A stretch of DNA of 19,211 nucleotides from CAYLZN01 sp964387935 (lineage in GTDB: Bacteria; Acidobacteriota; Vicinamibacteria; Vicinamibacterales; JAFNAJ01): the NCBI GenBank assembly GCA_964387935.1, contig CAYLZN010000082.1, positions 1-19,211 of the forward strand. The letters are read 5' to 3'. Each line of letters starts with the position of its first letter. Position 1 is the first letter of the stretch. The position numbers and the translations under genes are program-made. Shown here piece after piece: positions 1 through 6,659 of this stretch. The notes below the pieces were generated by a model that searched no databases, was not told the origin of the DNA, and worked only from the letters and a program-made list of their open reading frames with translations.

Positions 1-73
1 TGGTCGCCAGTACCTTCTCGTGAACCTCTATCGGCACGAGCCGTGGGTCCCCACAGCCACAGGTCTCACACAT
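1..73 (-). CDS. hypB: Hydrogenase nickel incorporation GTPase HypB (N-terminal fragment, cut by window edge)
   Basis: Only the first 24 codons are inside the window, read leftward from an ATG at 71-73. They give MCETCGCGDPRLVPIEVHEK and a few more residues. The CETCGCG start matches the N-terminal CxxCGC high-affinity nickel site known from HypB, the GTPase that delivers nickel to the [NiFe]-hydrogenase large subunit together with HypA. The GTPase domain would lie beyond position 1 and cannot be checked. The ATG lies inside the end of hypA, an 8-base overlap, so translation is probably coupled. The call rests on the Cys motif plus the hypA neighbour. Confidence 0.85.
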   Translation of the reverse strand, partial: MCETCGCGDPRLVPIEVHEKVLAT

Positions 74-413
74 CTGCGACCTCCAGCTCCAATTGTGCCA
101 GAAGGATCTCGCCGCCACTGACGAGTTTGGCCGGCGCGCCACACTCCGGGCATCGGAGGATGTCCCCGGCCGCGATCGGCCGGCCGCACGCGCGGCAGGC
201 CCACGTCACCGGGATGTGCTCGACCTCGAGCGAGGCCTTGCTGCACATCGTCCCTTCGCGGGCCAGCTCGAACGCGGACACGAGCAAGTCCGGCTCCACC
301 CCGGACAGCTCCCCGATCCGCACGGTCACCCGTCGAATGCTCGTTGCCCGGTGGGCCTGCGCCTGCGCCTCGGCGGTGGCCAGCAGGCTCGAGACGACGG
401 AGTACTCGTGCAT
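66..413 (-). CDS. hypA: Hydrogenase maturation nickel metallochaperone HypA
   Basis: This 115-residue protein has the normal HypA length. It begins MHEYSVV; His2 and the N-terminal amine form the nickel site in the family. A zinc-binding region near residues 74-93 has two CxxC pairs (CRACG and CPECG). HypA works with HypB to insert nickel into the large subunit of [NiFe] hydrogenase in the cytoplasm. Its ATG shares one base with the hypE stop (TGATG), and its own end overlaps the hypB start, so all three are likely translated as one unit. The N-terminal motif and the four zinc cysteines make the assignment secure. Which hydrogenase it serves cannot be told from the window. Confidence 0.95.
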   Translation of the reverse strand: MHEYSVVSSLLATAEAQAQAHRATSIRRVTVRIGELSGVEPDLLVSAFELAREGTMCSKASLEVEHIPVTWACRACGRPIAAGDILRCPECGAPAKLVSGGEILLAQLELEVADV

Positions 414-1468
414 CAGCAGATCCGCGGCAGCAGCTCACCTTCGGGCTCGGCCACGAGGCGCCGGCCGAACCCCGTGTCGAGCACGACGGACCCGACGCGC
501 TCGTCGGTGGCCCGGCCGATGACGGTGGCCTCCCGTCCCAGCGGGTGAGTCCTCAGCGCCGCCAGCACGGCGTCGGCCGCCTCGGGACGCACCCCGAAGA
601 CAACCTTGCCTTCGTTGGCGACGACGAGCGGGTCGAGACCGACCAGTTCGGCGGCCGCGCGGACGGCGGGGCGCACTGGCAGGCTGCGCTCCTCGATGAG
701 CACACCCACGCCACTCTTCTGGGCCATCTCGTGCAGCACCCCGGCGACCCCGCCACGGGTTGGATCCTTCATGGCCGTGATCGCGGTGCCGCCCGCCTCG
801 AGCGCGCACCGCACGAGGCCGTTCACCGGGGCGACGTCGGAGCGCAGGTCCCCCTCGAGGGCGAGCGAGTGACGCACCGCCATGATGGCCATGCCGTGAT
901 CGCCGATCATGCCGCTGACGATGAGCGCGTCCCCGGGGCGCAGGCCGCGGTCCGTCACGGGCCGCGTCGTCCAGCCCACGCCGCACGTGTTGAACACGAT
1001 GCCGTCCAGCTCGCCGTGGCCCATGACCTTCGTGTCACCGGTGAGGACCGTGGTGCCGGCCTCGTCGCAGGCGTTGCGCAGGGAGGCGTGCAGCGCCTCG
1101 AGGTCCGCACGGGCGAACCCCTCTTCGATGACGACGGCGCACGTGAGACCGAGAGGGGTCGTCGCGCCCATCACGGCCAGGTCGTTGACGGTGCCGCACA
1201 CGGCCAGCCGCGCGATGTCACCGCCCGGGAACGTCCAGGGCTTCACGACATGCGAGTCGGTGGTCACCACGAGCCAGCGATCACCGACCTTGAGAGCCGC
1301 CCCGTCATCGAGGGCCGCCAGCGTCACATCGTCAGGGTCGGCCGTGGCGGTGAAGCCCTGCGCGAAGAGTCCTTCGATGAGTGCGCGCATGGCCCGGCCG
1401 CCAGCGCCGTACTTCAGCGAGATGCGGTCGTCGATGCGCGGCAGCGGGGTGCGGCGAGTGGTGGTCAT
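413..1468 (-). CDS. hypE: Carbamoyl-dehydratase HypE, hydrogenase cyanide-ligand synthesis
   Basis: This 351-residue protein matches the usual HypE length. HypE takes the carbamoyl group made by HypF onto its C-terminal cysteine and dehydrates it with ATP to a thiocyanate, the source of the CN ligands on the NiFe-site iron. The sequence ends exactly in PRIC, the conserved C-terminal Cys tail. The PurM-like ATP fold is seen in LDDGAAL near residue 55, TGDTKVM near 143, and KDPTRGG near 234. It starts at an ATG 24 bases after hypC ends. In many operons hypD sits between hypC and hypE; here it does not. HypF and HypD must be encoded elsewhere if the pathway is complete. Confidence 0.95.
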   Translation of the reverse strand: MTTTRRTPLPRIDDRISLKYGAGGRAMRALIEGLFAQGFTATADPDDVTLAALDDGAALKVGDRWLVVTTDSHVVKPWTFPGGDIARLAVCGTVNDLAVMGATTPLGLTCAVVIEEGFARADLEALHASLRNACDEAGTTVLTGDTKVMGHGELDGIVFNTCGVGWTTRPVTDRGLRPGDALIVSGMIGDHGMAIMAVRHSLALEGDLRSDVAPVNGLVRCALEAGGTAITAMKDPTRGGVAGVLHEMAQKSGVGVLIEERSLPVRPAVRAAAELVGLDPLVVANEGKVVFGVRPEAADAVLAALRTHPLGREATVIGRATDERVGSVVLDTGFGRRLVAEPEGELLPRIC

Positions 1469-1492
1469 GGCGCCGTGCCTGTCGGGGCGAGG

Positions 1493-1786
1493 TCAACCCC
1501 GCTCACGGTCGCGCTCCTGCGTGCTGTCCATCTCGCCGCGCACGTCGGCGGCCATGAGGTCCTGTTCGCTCTCCTGGAGGAGTTGCTCGTACAGGGACAG
1601 GGTGCCCTCGATGTCCTCCTCGGGGATACGCCGGATGGCGAAGCCCACGTGATTCAGGACGTAGTCGCCGATGGCGACGGGGGCGTCGACGAGTTCCAGG
1701 CGAACCTGCCGTCTGACGCCCCAGAAGTCCACGGTGGCGACGAGTCCGTTGATGTCGACGATGCGGCCGGGCACGCCAAGGCACAT
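1493..1786 (-). CDS. hypC: Hydrogenase assembly chaperone HypC/HupF
   Basis: The 97-residue product starts MCLGVPGRI, the family hallmark. Cys2 becomes N-terminal after Met removal and binds the Fe(CN)2CO unit or HypD. The OB-fold core continues through VATVDFWGVRRQVRLELV and GDYVLNHVGFAIRRI. The last 25 or so residues are a charged tail (acidic, then ERDRERG) that makes it slightly longer than many HypC proteins. HypC carries the iron centre from HypD to the hydrogenase large subunit. It is the first hyp gene of the operon, 43 bases downstream of the winged-helix regulator. No good Shine-Dalgarno is visible; the start is fixed by the MCLGVP motif. The upstream gap is unusually AT-rich for this window. 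Confidence 0.94.
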   Translation of the reverse strand: MCLGVPGRIVDINGLVATVDFWGVRRQVRLELVDAPVAIGDYVLNHVGFAIRRIPEEDIEGTLSLYEQLLQESEQDLMAADVRGEMDSTQERDRERG

Positions 1787-1797
1787 GCTTTACTTTT

Positions 1798-1830
1798 AGC
1801 ATCAAACGCCGTCGCCCAGAAATCGATGCT
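1798..1830. promoter_or_regulatory. Inverted repeat in the gap before hypC (candidate operator)
   Basis: AGCATC at 1798-1803 and its complement GATGCT at 1825-1830 flank the 43-base gap between the regulator stop and hypC. The half-sites are 27 bp apart centre to centre, between two and three helical turns. This could be an operator for the adjacent regulator. A 6-bp repeat at this spacing can arise by chance, so support is weak. Confidence 0.2.
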
Positions 1831-2216
1831 CACCTCAGGCGCACGGCGTGGACCACGGCCTCCAGGCCGGCCAGGTAGCCGTCCAGGGTCCGACGACCCG
1901 CCGGCGTCAGCCGATAGTGCGTCCGAACCTCCTCGCCCCTGCGGACCTTGCTCCTGGTGATGTAGCCGACCTCCTCCAGCCGTCGCGCATGGACGCTGAG
2001 GTTGCCGTCGGTTATGCCGAGGCTGCGCTTCAGGTCGGCGAAGCTGACGGCCGGATTGACGGCGAGCATGGCGACGATCGCGAGGCGCATGCGCTCGTGG
2101 ATGACGGGATCGAGCGTGCAGGCGGCGTGGCCAGCGGCCGACTCGAGGTGAGGCGTGGCCGCGGGGTCCCCTGGGGCGAAGAGCCGGGTCACGCGGGGCG
2201 AGGCGCGTCGGGGCAT
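1830..2216 (-). CDS. Winged-helix transcriptional regulator (HTH_34 / MarR-ArsR-like)
   Basis: This is a 128-residue cytoplasmic DNA-binding protein. After a roughly 34-residue N-terminal region, residues 35-125 form a winged helix. The recognition-helix region is FADLKRSLGITDGNLSVHARRLEEVGYI, followed by the wing KVRRGEEVRTHYRLTPAGRRTL. That pattern is typical of the PF13601 (HTH_34) type of small dimeric regulators. No metal-binding Cys cluster or effector domain is visible, so the signal is unknown. It lies directly upstream of hypC on the same strand, so it may be cotranscribed with, and control, the hyp genes. A GGGAGG sequence sits about 13 bases before the ATG, farther than usual, so the start is not certain. 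Confidence 0.85.
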   Translation of the reverse strand: MPRRASPRVTRLFAPGDPAATPHLESAAGHAACTLDPVIHERMRLAIVAMLAVNPAVSFADLKRSLGITDGNLSVHARRLEEVGYITRSKVRRGEEVRTHYRLTPAGRRTLDGYLAGLEAVVHAVRLR

Positions 2217-2222
2217 GGCGAC

Positions 2223-2232
2223 AGGACGTCCT
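2223..2232. promoter_or_regulatory. Perfect 10-bp palindrome AGGACGTCCT before the regulator start
   Basis: AGGACGTCCT is a perfect dyad lying 7 bp upstream of the regulator ATG (2214-2216). A possible minus-strand -10 hexamer TATCCT (complement at 2253-2258) is about 20 bp farther upstream. This arrangement would suit autorepression by a dimeric winged-helix protein, but this is inference from position and symmetry only. Confidence 0.22.
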
Positions 2233-2298
2233 CCCTGGACATCGGAGCCCCGAGGATAGCACGCGCCACGGACTCGGGCCGCGCGCGAAGAAACCCGC

Positions 2299-2304
2299 TA
2301 TGCT
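2299..2304 (+). promoter_or_regulatory. Candidate -10 box TATGCT for the aminotransferase gene
   Basis: TATGCT ends 6 bases before the ATG at 2311. Transcription starting about 7 bases downstream would begin at or next to the start codon, giving a leaderless mRNA. No Shine-Dalgarno sequence is seen and no convincing -35 was found. Confidence 0.28.
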
Positions 2305-2310
2305 TCACGC

Positions 2311-3399
2311 ATGATCACGGCGGCTTACATGCAGTGGGCGAAGCATCGGCCCCGCGCCCTCAACGACCTGGCGGCGTCCGGCATGCGCGCGGTCACGACC
2401 GCGGAACTGCTCGGCGACGAGGCGCGCGCCTCCGAGGCGTTCTCGCTGTCGGGCCCGAACGACAACGGCTTTGCGCCTCTCGTCGAGGCCATCGCCGGCT
2501 TCGAAGGCGTCCCGACGTCGCGCATTGCCTGCGCGGCCGGCGCGTCGGGTGCCAACGCGCTGGTGGTGCTGGCCCTGTTGTCCGCGGGCGACGAGGTCGT
2601 CATCGAGCGCCCGGTGTACGACCCGCTCGTGGCGCTGCTGGCGCTCGCGGGCGCCAGGGTCCGTCGCGTCGCGCGCCACGCGTCGCAGGCGTGGCAGCTC
2701 CCGCCGGACGACGTGGCGGCAGCCGTCACGGATCGGACGCGGCTCGTGGTGGTCACCAACCCGCACAATCCCACCGGCGCCGTGCTCGACGAGAACACGT
2801 TGCGCGCGATCGGGCGTGCCGCCGCCCGCGTGGGCGCGCAGGTGCTCGTGGACGAGGTGTATCGCGGGGCGACGCTGCCAGGGCGCGCGGCCGTTCCCTC
2901 AGCGGCGCATCTCGAGGGGCCGTTCGTCGTGACGAACAGCTTGACGAAGGCCTGGGGCCTGCCCGGGTTGCGCGCAGGATGGGTGGTGGCCGGCGAGGAG
3001 GTGGCCGAGCGCATCCGCCGCACGCGGGACCTGCTGGACGTGATTGGTGCGTTTCCCGCAGAGCAACTGGCCGCCCGTGCGTTTGCGCGGCTGGACTGGC
3101 TGACCGGGCGGACCACGTCGCTGCTCGCCGCGCAGTGGCCACTCGTCGAGCAGACCCTGTGCTCCTGTCCGGCGCTCGAGTTCGTGCCGCCGGGCGCCGG
3201 CATGATCGTCTTCCCGCGCGTGCGCGACGAGGCCCTGGCCGGCGAGTTCGCCAATCGGCTGCTCGGGGAGCACCAGACGCTCGTCGTGCCCGGCCGTTTC
3301 TTCGAGGCGCCGGCGCACTTCCGGCTGTCGTTCGGAGGACCCCGCGACGCACTGGAACGTGGACTCGAGGCCGTTTGCGCCCTGGCCGGTGCCCGTTGA
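2311..3399 (+). CDS. PLP-dependent aminotransferase, class I/II (fold type I)
   Basis: This 362-residue aminotransferase belongs to the aspartate-aminotransferase superfamily. It shows the fold-type-I signature residues: a Gly/Ala-rich cofactor phosphate loop (AGASGAN near 77-82), NPHNPTG at 150-156 with Asn153 contacting PLP, Asp181 and Tyr184 in VDEVYRG, the Schiff-base Lys213 in SLTKAWGLPGLRAGW, and the carboxylate-binding Arg338 in FRLSFG. It is somewhat short for the family (typically 380-400). The substrate cannot be read from the sequence. It is divergent from the regulator-hyp operon and converges with an APC permease 18 bases downstream, so an amino-acid catabolism link is possible but unproven. 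Confidence 0.9.
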   Translation: MITAAYMQWAKHRPRALNDLAASGMRAVTTAELLGDEARASEAFSLSGPNDNGFAPLVEAIAGFEGVPTSRIACAAGASGANALVVLALLSAGDEVVIERPVYDPLVALLALAGARVRRVARHASQAWQLPPDDVAAAVTDRTRLVVVTNPHNPTGAVLDENTLRAIGRAAARVGAQVLVDEVYRGATLPGRAAVPSAAHLEGPFVVTNSLTKAWGLPGLRAGWVVAGEEVAERIRRTRDLLDVIGAFPAEQLAARAFARLDWLTGRTTSLLAAQWPLVEQTLCSCPALEFVPPGAGMIVFPRVRDEALAGEFANRLLGEHQTLVVPGRFFEAPAHFRLSFGGPRDALERGLEAVCALAGAR

Positions 3400-3417
3400 C
3401 CGTCAGGTCGCCACGGG

Positions 3418-4800
3418 TCACCGATCGGCCACGCGTGTGCCCGAGATGCGCCGCCAGGAGAGGAAGGCAGGAATGCCTGCCGCGATGAGCGCGGCGCCCA
3501 TCAGCGACTGGCGCGGGCTGACGCGTACGACGCTGGCCACGACCGCGATGGCCACGAGAACGAAGGCCGCCGGCGTGAACGGGACGCCCGGCATGCGGAA
3601 GGGCCGCGTTGCCCCTGGCAGCCGGCGCCTGAACACGAGGACCGCGCCGACGGTCAGGCCGAAGAAGATCCAGTCTGCGAAGACGACGTAGTCGAGCAAC
3701 TGCCCGTACGTGCCGGTGAGCACGAGGACCGTCGCCCAGCAGGATTGCAGCACGATGGCGAGCGAGGGCGTGTGATAGCGCGGGTGGAGCCGCGCCACGC
3801 CCTCGAAGAACACGCCGTCAGCCGCCATGGCGTAGTAGACGCGTGTCGGGGCCAGCACGCAGAGGTGCAGGAATCCGAACGTCGAGAGGGCGATGGCCGC
3901 CGTGACGAACAGGTCGCCGGTCGCCCCGAACCAGTGACGGGCCGCGTCGGCTGCCGGCGTGCCGGTCGCGGCCAGGCCGGCCACCCCCAGCGCGCGCAGG
4001 TAGGCGACGTTGACCGTGACGTAGATGAGCACCACCAGGCTCGTGCCGAGCAGCAGCGCGCGCGGCAGCGTGCGCTGGGGGTCGCGCATTTCCTCGGCGA
4101 CGTAGTTGGCGTTCTGCCAGCCTCCATAGGAAAAGAGGATCGGGATGAGGGCCGCGCCGAACGCCACGAGCGTCGCCGTGGCCGACGCGGACACGGCCCC
4201 CGCCGCAGGGCTCGCGGCTGCCGCGTGCGTGCCCTCGAGCGCGGGGCTCGCCAGGCCCACGAGGATGAGCACGGCGAGCGCGGCCACCTTCAGCAGGACG
4301 AACACGTTGAGGACCCGGCTGCCCGGTCGGATGCCGACGTAGTTCACCCCCGACACCGCGACGATCGCGAGGATCGCGGTGACCCGCACGGCAGGCGCCG
4401 AGGCTGGCGTGCCGGTCAGCCGCAGCCCGTACTCCGCAAAGGTCATCGCGACGGCGGCCACGGCCCCGCCCTCGATCATGAAGAGCAGCGCCCAGCCGTA
4501 CAGAAAGGCGACCAACGGGTGATAGGCCTCGCGAAGATAGACGTACTGCCCGCCCGCGCGCGGGAACAGCGCGCCCAGTTCGGCATAGGCGAGCGCACCG
4601 ATCAGGGCCACCAGGCCGCCTGCGATCCAGGCCCCCAGGACCAGCGCACTCGTGTCGAGCCGCTGCGCCACGATGGCCGGGTTGATGAAGATCCCGGCCC
4701 CGACGATGCCGCCCACGACCACCATGGCGGCGTCGAAGACCCCGAGCGCGCGTGTGAACGGCTGCTTCAAGAGAGGGAACCGCCGGGCAGCATACCGCAT
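3418..4800 (-). CDS. APC-superfamily amino-acid permease
   Basis: From the chosen start the product is 460 residues with about 12 hydrophobic segments, the usual APC size. The first membrane helix holds the substrate-backbone-binding signature GGIVGAGIF, followed by GALAYAELGALFPRAGGQYVYLREAY, typical of TM2-TM3 in the family. It probably moves an amino acid across the inner membrane; the substrate is not deducible. The reading frame continues open upstream to 4929, but that extension is hydrophilic and non-family-like and would collide with the divergent gene at 4928. Start at ATG 4798-4800 gives the usual short cytoplasmic N-terminus (MRYAARRFPLLKQPF). A GTG at 4819-4821 is an alternative. 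The start lies in a strong inverted repeat. Confidence 0.9.
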   Translation of the reverse strand: MRYAARRFPLLKQPFTRALGVFDAAMVVVGGIVGAGIFINPAIVAQRLDTSALVLGAWIAGGLVALIGALAYAELGALFPRAGGQYVYLREAYHPLVAFLYGWALLFMIEGGAVAAVAMTFAEYGLRLTGTPASAPAVRVTAILAIVAVSGVNYVGIRPGSRVLNVFVLLKVAALAVLILVGLASPALEGTHAAAASPAAGAVSASATATLVAFGAALIPILFSYGGWQNANYVAEEMRDPQRTLPRALLLGTSLVVLIYVTVNVAYLRALGVAGLAATGTPAADAARHWFGATGDLFVTAAIALSTFGFLHLCVLAPTRVYYAMAADGVFFEGVARLHPRYHTPSLAIVLQSCWATVLVLTGTYGQLLDYVVFADWIFFGLTVGAVLVFRRRLPGATRPFRMPGVPFTPAAFVLVAIAVVASVVRVSPRQSLMGAALIAAGIPAFLSWRRISGTRVADR

Positions 4801-4836
4801 CGGGTGTTTTCCCGATGCCACTCGGGACTTTGTCCC
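4798..4836 (-). promoter_or_regulatory. Competing hairpins in the permease mRNA leader, one enclosing the start codon
   Basis: Read on the minus strand, three stems can form just before and at the permease start. H1 is GGGAC-AAA-GTCCC (4824-4836). H2 is TCCCGA-N6-TCGGGA (4810-4827). H3 is CATCGGG-N6-CCCGATG (4798-4817), a perfect 7-bp stem whose 3' arm ends in the ATG itself. H1 and H3 can coexist; H2 shares bases with both and excludes them. That is the layout of an RNA switch, but it could also be a nested protein-binding dyad. No known riboswitch class was recognised. Confidence 0.35.
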
Positions 4837-4882
4837 TCCGAAACCGGGTCCTGGCCAGATGGTGCGGGCCGAGACGCGGCCG

Positions 4883-4888
4883 TATTCT
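4883..4888 (+). promoter_or_regulatory. Candidate -10 box TATTCT for the small membrane protein gene
   Basis: TATTCT lies about 40 bases before the ATG at 4928 and overlaps an 11-bp dyad, ATTCTGAGAAT (4884-4894). The leader from the expected start contains a clear GGAGG ribosome-binding site at 4918-4922. No convincing -35 is visible. The dyad could serve as an operator between this gene and the divergent permease. Confidence 0.25.
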
Positions 4889-4927
4889 GAGAATGCAAGG
4901 AGCGAGAGGCCCTTGCGGGAGGACACC

Positions 4928-5359
4928 ATGGCACGGTATCAGGGCGGCGAACACGTGAAGGCGGGCTTCTACTTCAACCTGGACTCCTGGGCACTGAGCA
5001 CCATCTCCGGCAAGAGCGGCGGGCAGCTCGACGGCAACTCGTCGGCGCGTTACCTCCGGATCCCGGTCCTGGGCATGCTGCTGTTCGCCCCGCTCATGGG
5101 CGCGGCCTTCGCCATGTTCCTGCCGTTCATCGGCATCGCCATGGTCGCGCAGTACGCGGCCACCAAGGCCTGGGCAGGCGTGAAGCACGCGACGCAGGGC
5201 ACGGCGACGGCCCTTGGCCCGTCGTGGCAGCCGAGCGCCGCTCACCTCACCGGCTCGCCGGACGAGAAGAAGAAGGCAGGCACCCCGGCCGCTGAAGCCG
5301 AGGCCAAGCTCGACACGCTGGAGCAGGAAATCAAGGCGCGCGCCGAGCGCAAGCAGTAG
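4928..5359 (+). CDS. Small membrane protein of unknown function
   Basis: This is a 143-residue protein of no family I recognise. The N-terminal 43 residues are polar (MARYQGGEHVKAGFYFNLDS and on). Residues about 44-76 form one long hydrophobic stretch, LGMLLFAPLMGAAFAMFLPF then IGIAMVA, enough for one long helix or a tight hairpin with a Pro turn. The C-terminal half is Ala-rich and ends in a charged helix (residues 120-143, AEAKLDTLEQEIKARAERKQ) that may form a short coiled coil. There is no signal peptide or catalytic motif. The start is set by GGAGG five bases upstream of the ATG. It is 95 bases upstream of the membrane ferredoxin gene on the same strand, but an operator-like dyad between them suggests the second gene has its own promoter. 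Confidence 0.82.
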   Translation: MARYQGGEHVKAGFYFNLDSWALSTISGKSGGQLDGNSSARYLRIPVLGMLLFAPLMGAAFAMFLPFIGIAMVAQYAATKAWAGVKHATQGTATALGPSWQPSAAHLTGSPDEKKKAGTPAAEAEAKLDTLEQEIKARAERKQ

Positions 5360-5393
5360 CCCGCAGGCCTGCCGGCCCGAGCGACGGCCCGAG

Positions 5394-5438
5394 CCATGAT
5401 CCCGATCATGGTGACCGCGCGCGACCCGGCAGTAGGCT
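5394..5438 (+). promoter_or_regulatory. FNR/CRP-like dyad CCATGAT-N4-ATCATGG and candidate -10 box
   Basis: A perfect 7-bp inverted repeat with a 4-bp spacer lies at 5394-5411. Its core TGAT-N4-ATCA equals the core of FNR/CRP-family sites (TTGAT-N4-ATCAA in FNR). A possible -10 hexamer TAGGCT is at 5433-5438, putting a start near 5445 and the dyad centre (5402.5) near -42, the class II activator position. The match and spacing are seen; the regulator is inferred and none is encoded nearby. Confidence 0.35.
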
Positions 5439-5454
5439 GAACGCGGAATCGAGG

Positions 5455-6564
5455 ATGTCCTCCCTCAGACGCACCTTCCTGCCGCTCGTTCCCGGGGGGG
5501 CCGCACGACGGCCCCCCAGCCCTGACCCCGTCGGCGACCCCGGCCCTTCATCGAAAAAGCCGTTCACACGACGTGTTCCGGACCCGACGGCACGGGTACG
5601 GCCCCTGGTCCAGACCGCGTTCGTCCTGCTGAACGTGTGGATCGGCGTCCAGTTCTATGCGTGGGTTCGCTTCTACGAAACCGGGGGGGCCTCGCTGAAG
5701 GTGAGCCGTCCGCCCGGCGTTGAAGCCTGGCTCCCGATTGCCGCCCTGATGAAGCTCAGGTATGTCTGGCTGACGGGGAACCTGCCGGAGCTCCACGCCG
5801 CGGGCCTGTTCCTTCTGGTGGCCTTCCTGACCACGACGCTGCTGATGCGCAAGGCCTTCTGCAGCTGGCTCTGCCCGATCGGCACGGTGTCCGAGTGGCT
5901 CTGGCAGGGTGGGGAGGCCATCTTCGGCCGGACCTGGGCCCTGCCGCGGTGGCTGGACGTTCCCCTGCGGAGCCTCAAGTACATCCTCATGGGCCTCTTC
6001 GTCGCGGCCGTCGCCAGCATGACCGCGGATGCGCTGCGGAGTTTTCTCGTCAGTCCCTACGGTCTCGTGGCAGACGTGAAGATGCTCGACTTCTTCCGCC
6101 GCATGGGCACGACGGCCGCCCTGGTCGTGTTCGGCCTGGTGGTCGCCTCCGTGTTCGTCCAGAACGCCTGGTGTCGCTACCTGTGCCCGTACGGCGCCCT
6201 GCTGGGCCTGGTGTCGCTCGTCAGCCCGGCACGCATCCGTCGCAATGTGGAGGCGTGCATCGACTGCGCGAAATGTGCCGTAGCCTGCCCGTCACGGCTG
6301 CCGGTCGATCGCGTCCGGACCATCCGGTCGGCCGAGTGCACGGCGTGCCTGACGTGCGTGGAGGTGTGCCCTGCGAAGGATGCTCTCGACATGAGCTGGG
6401 GCCCGGTTCGCGCGCTCCGGCCGTGGGTGGTGGCACTCGCGGTGCTCGTGCCCCTCGTGCTGCTGGTGGGCTACGCGCGCCTGGCAGGGCAGTGGCACAC
6501 GATCCTGCCAGATGCGGTGCTCTTCGACCTGATCCCGCGCGCCGCCCAGTTCGGTCATCCCTGA
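5455..6564 (+). CDS. NapH/NosR-type membrane polyferredoxin, 4Fe-4S
   Basis: The 369-residue inner-membrane protein has about five hydrophobic segments (near 51-72, 115-131, 175-193, 219-236 and 322-342). It carries the two CxxxCP motifs of the NapH/NosR/RdxA-like PF12801 family, CSWLCP (Cys136, Cys140) and CRYLCP (Cys240, Cys244). Two 4Fe-4S ferredoxin motifs follow at Cys268-271-274-278 (CIDCAKCAVACP) and Cys295-298-301-305 (CTACLTCVEVCP). Such proteins pass electrons between the quinol pool and periplasmic or maturation partners. No nap, nos or cco gene is adjacent, so the partner is unknown. The N-terminal 45 residues are Pro/Arg-rich and likely cytoplasmic. The ATG is preceded by GGAATCGAGG. 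The gene is followed by a strong hairpin. Confidence 0.9.
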   Translation: MSSLRRTFLPLVPGGAARRPPSPDPVGDPGPSSKKPFTRRVPDPTARVRPLVQTAFVLLNVWIGVQFYAWVRFYETGGASLKVSRPPGVEAWLPIAALMKLRYVWLTGNLPELHAAGLFLLVAFLTTTLLMRKAFCSWLCPIGTVSEWLWQGGEAIFGRTWALPRWLDVPLRSLKYILMGLFVAAVASMTADALRSFLVSPYGLVADVKMLDFFRRMGTTAALVVFGLVVASVFVQNAWCRYLCPYGALLGLVSLVSPARIRRNVEACIDCAKCAVACPSRLPVDRVRTIRSAECTACLTCVEVCPAKDALDMSWGPVRALRPWVVALAVLVPLVLLVGYARLAGQWHTILPDAVLFDLIPRAAQFGHP

Positions 6565-6631
6565 CAGCCTGTCACCGGCCCTGGTGAGCGCGGTTCCGCC
6601 GGACGGTGCAGCAGCCGCCCGGCGCTCCCGC

Positions 6632-6659
6632 GGTCGGTCCTCAGCGTGAGGGGCCGACC
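6632..6659. terminator. Strong GC-rich hairpin between convergent genes
   Basis: GGTCGG (6632-6637) pairs perfectly with CCGACC (6654-6659), and inside it CCTCA (6639-6643) pairs with TGAGG (6647-6651) around a GCG loop. There is one wobble or bulge between the two stems. It lies 68 bases after the ferredoxin stop. No T-run follows on either strand, so it is not a textbook intrinsic terminator. It could act as a transcript 3'-end stabiliser. Confidence 0.38.

Noticed and set aside
344..1960. Long open plus-strand frame opposite hypA, hypE and hypC
   Set aside because: It is antisense to well-identified hyp genes, its product is His/Arg/Asp-rich low-complexity sequence, and it has no family motif. 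Long antisense frames are expected at this GC content.
3398..3420. Small stems in the 18-base gap between the convergent aminotransferase and permease genes as a terminator
   Set aside because: The stems are only 4-5 bp, have no T-run and are easily expected by chance in this composition.
1848..3488. Long plus-strand frame over the regulator and aminotransferase
   Set aside because: The sequence is Arg/Gly/Ala-rich without motifs and is out of frame with the clear aminotransferase.
4801..4929. N-terminal extension of the permease to an ATG at 4929
   Set aside because: The extra 43 residues are not like APC permeases and would overlap the start of the divergent membrane-protein gene, which has a strong ribosome-binding site.
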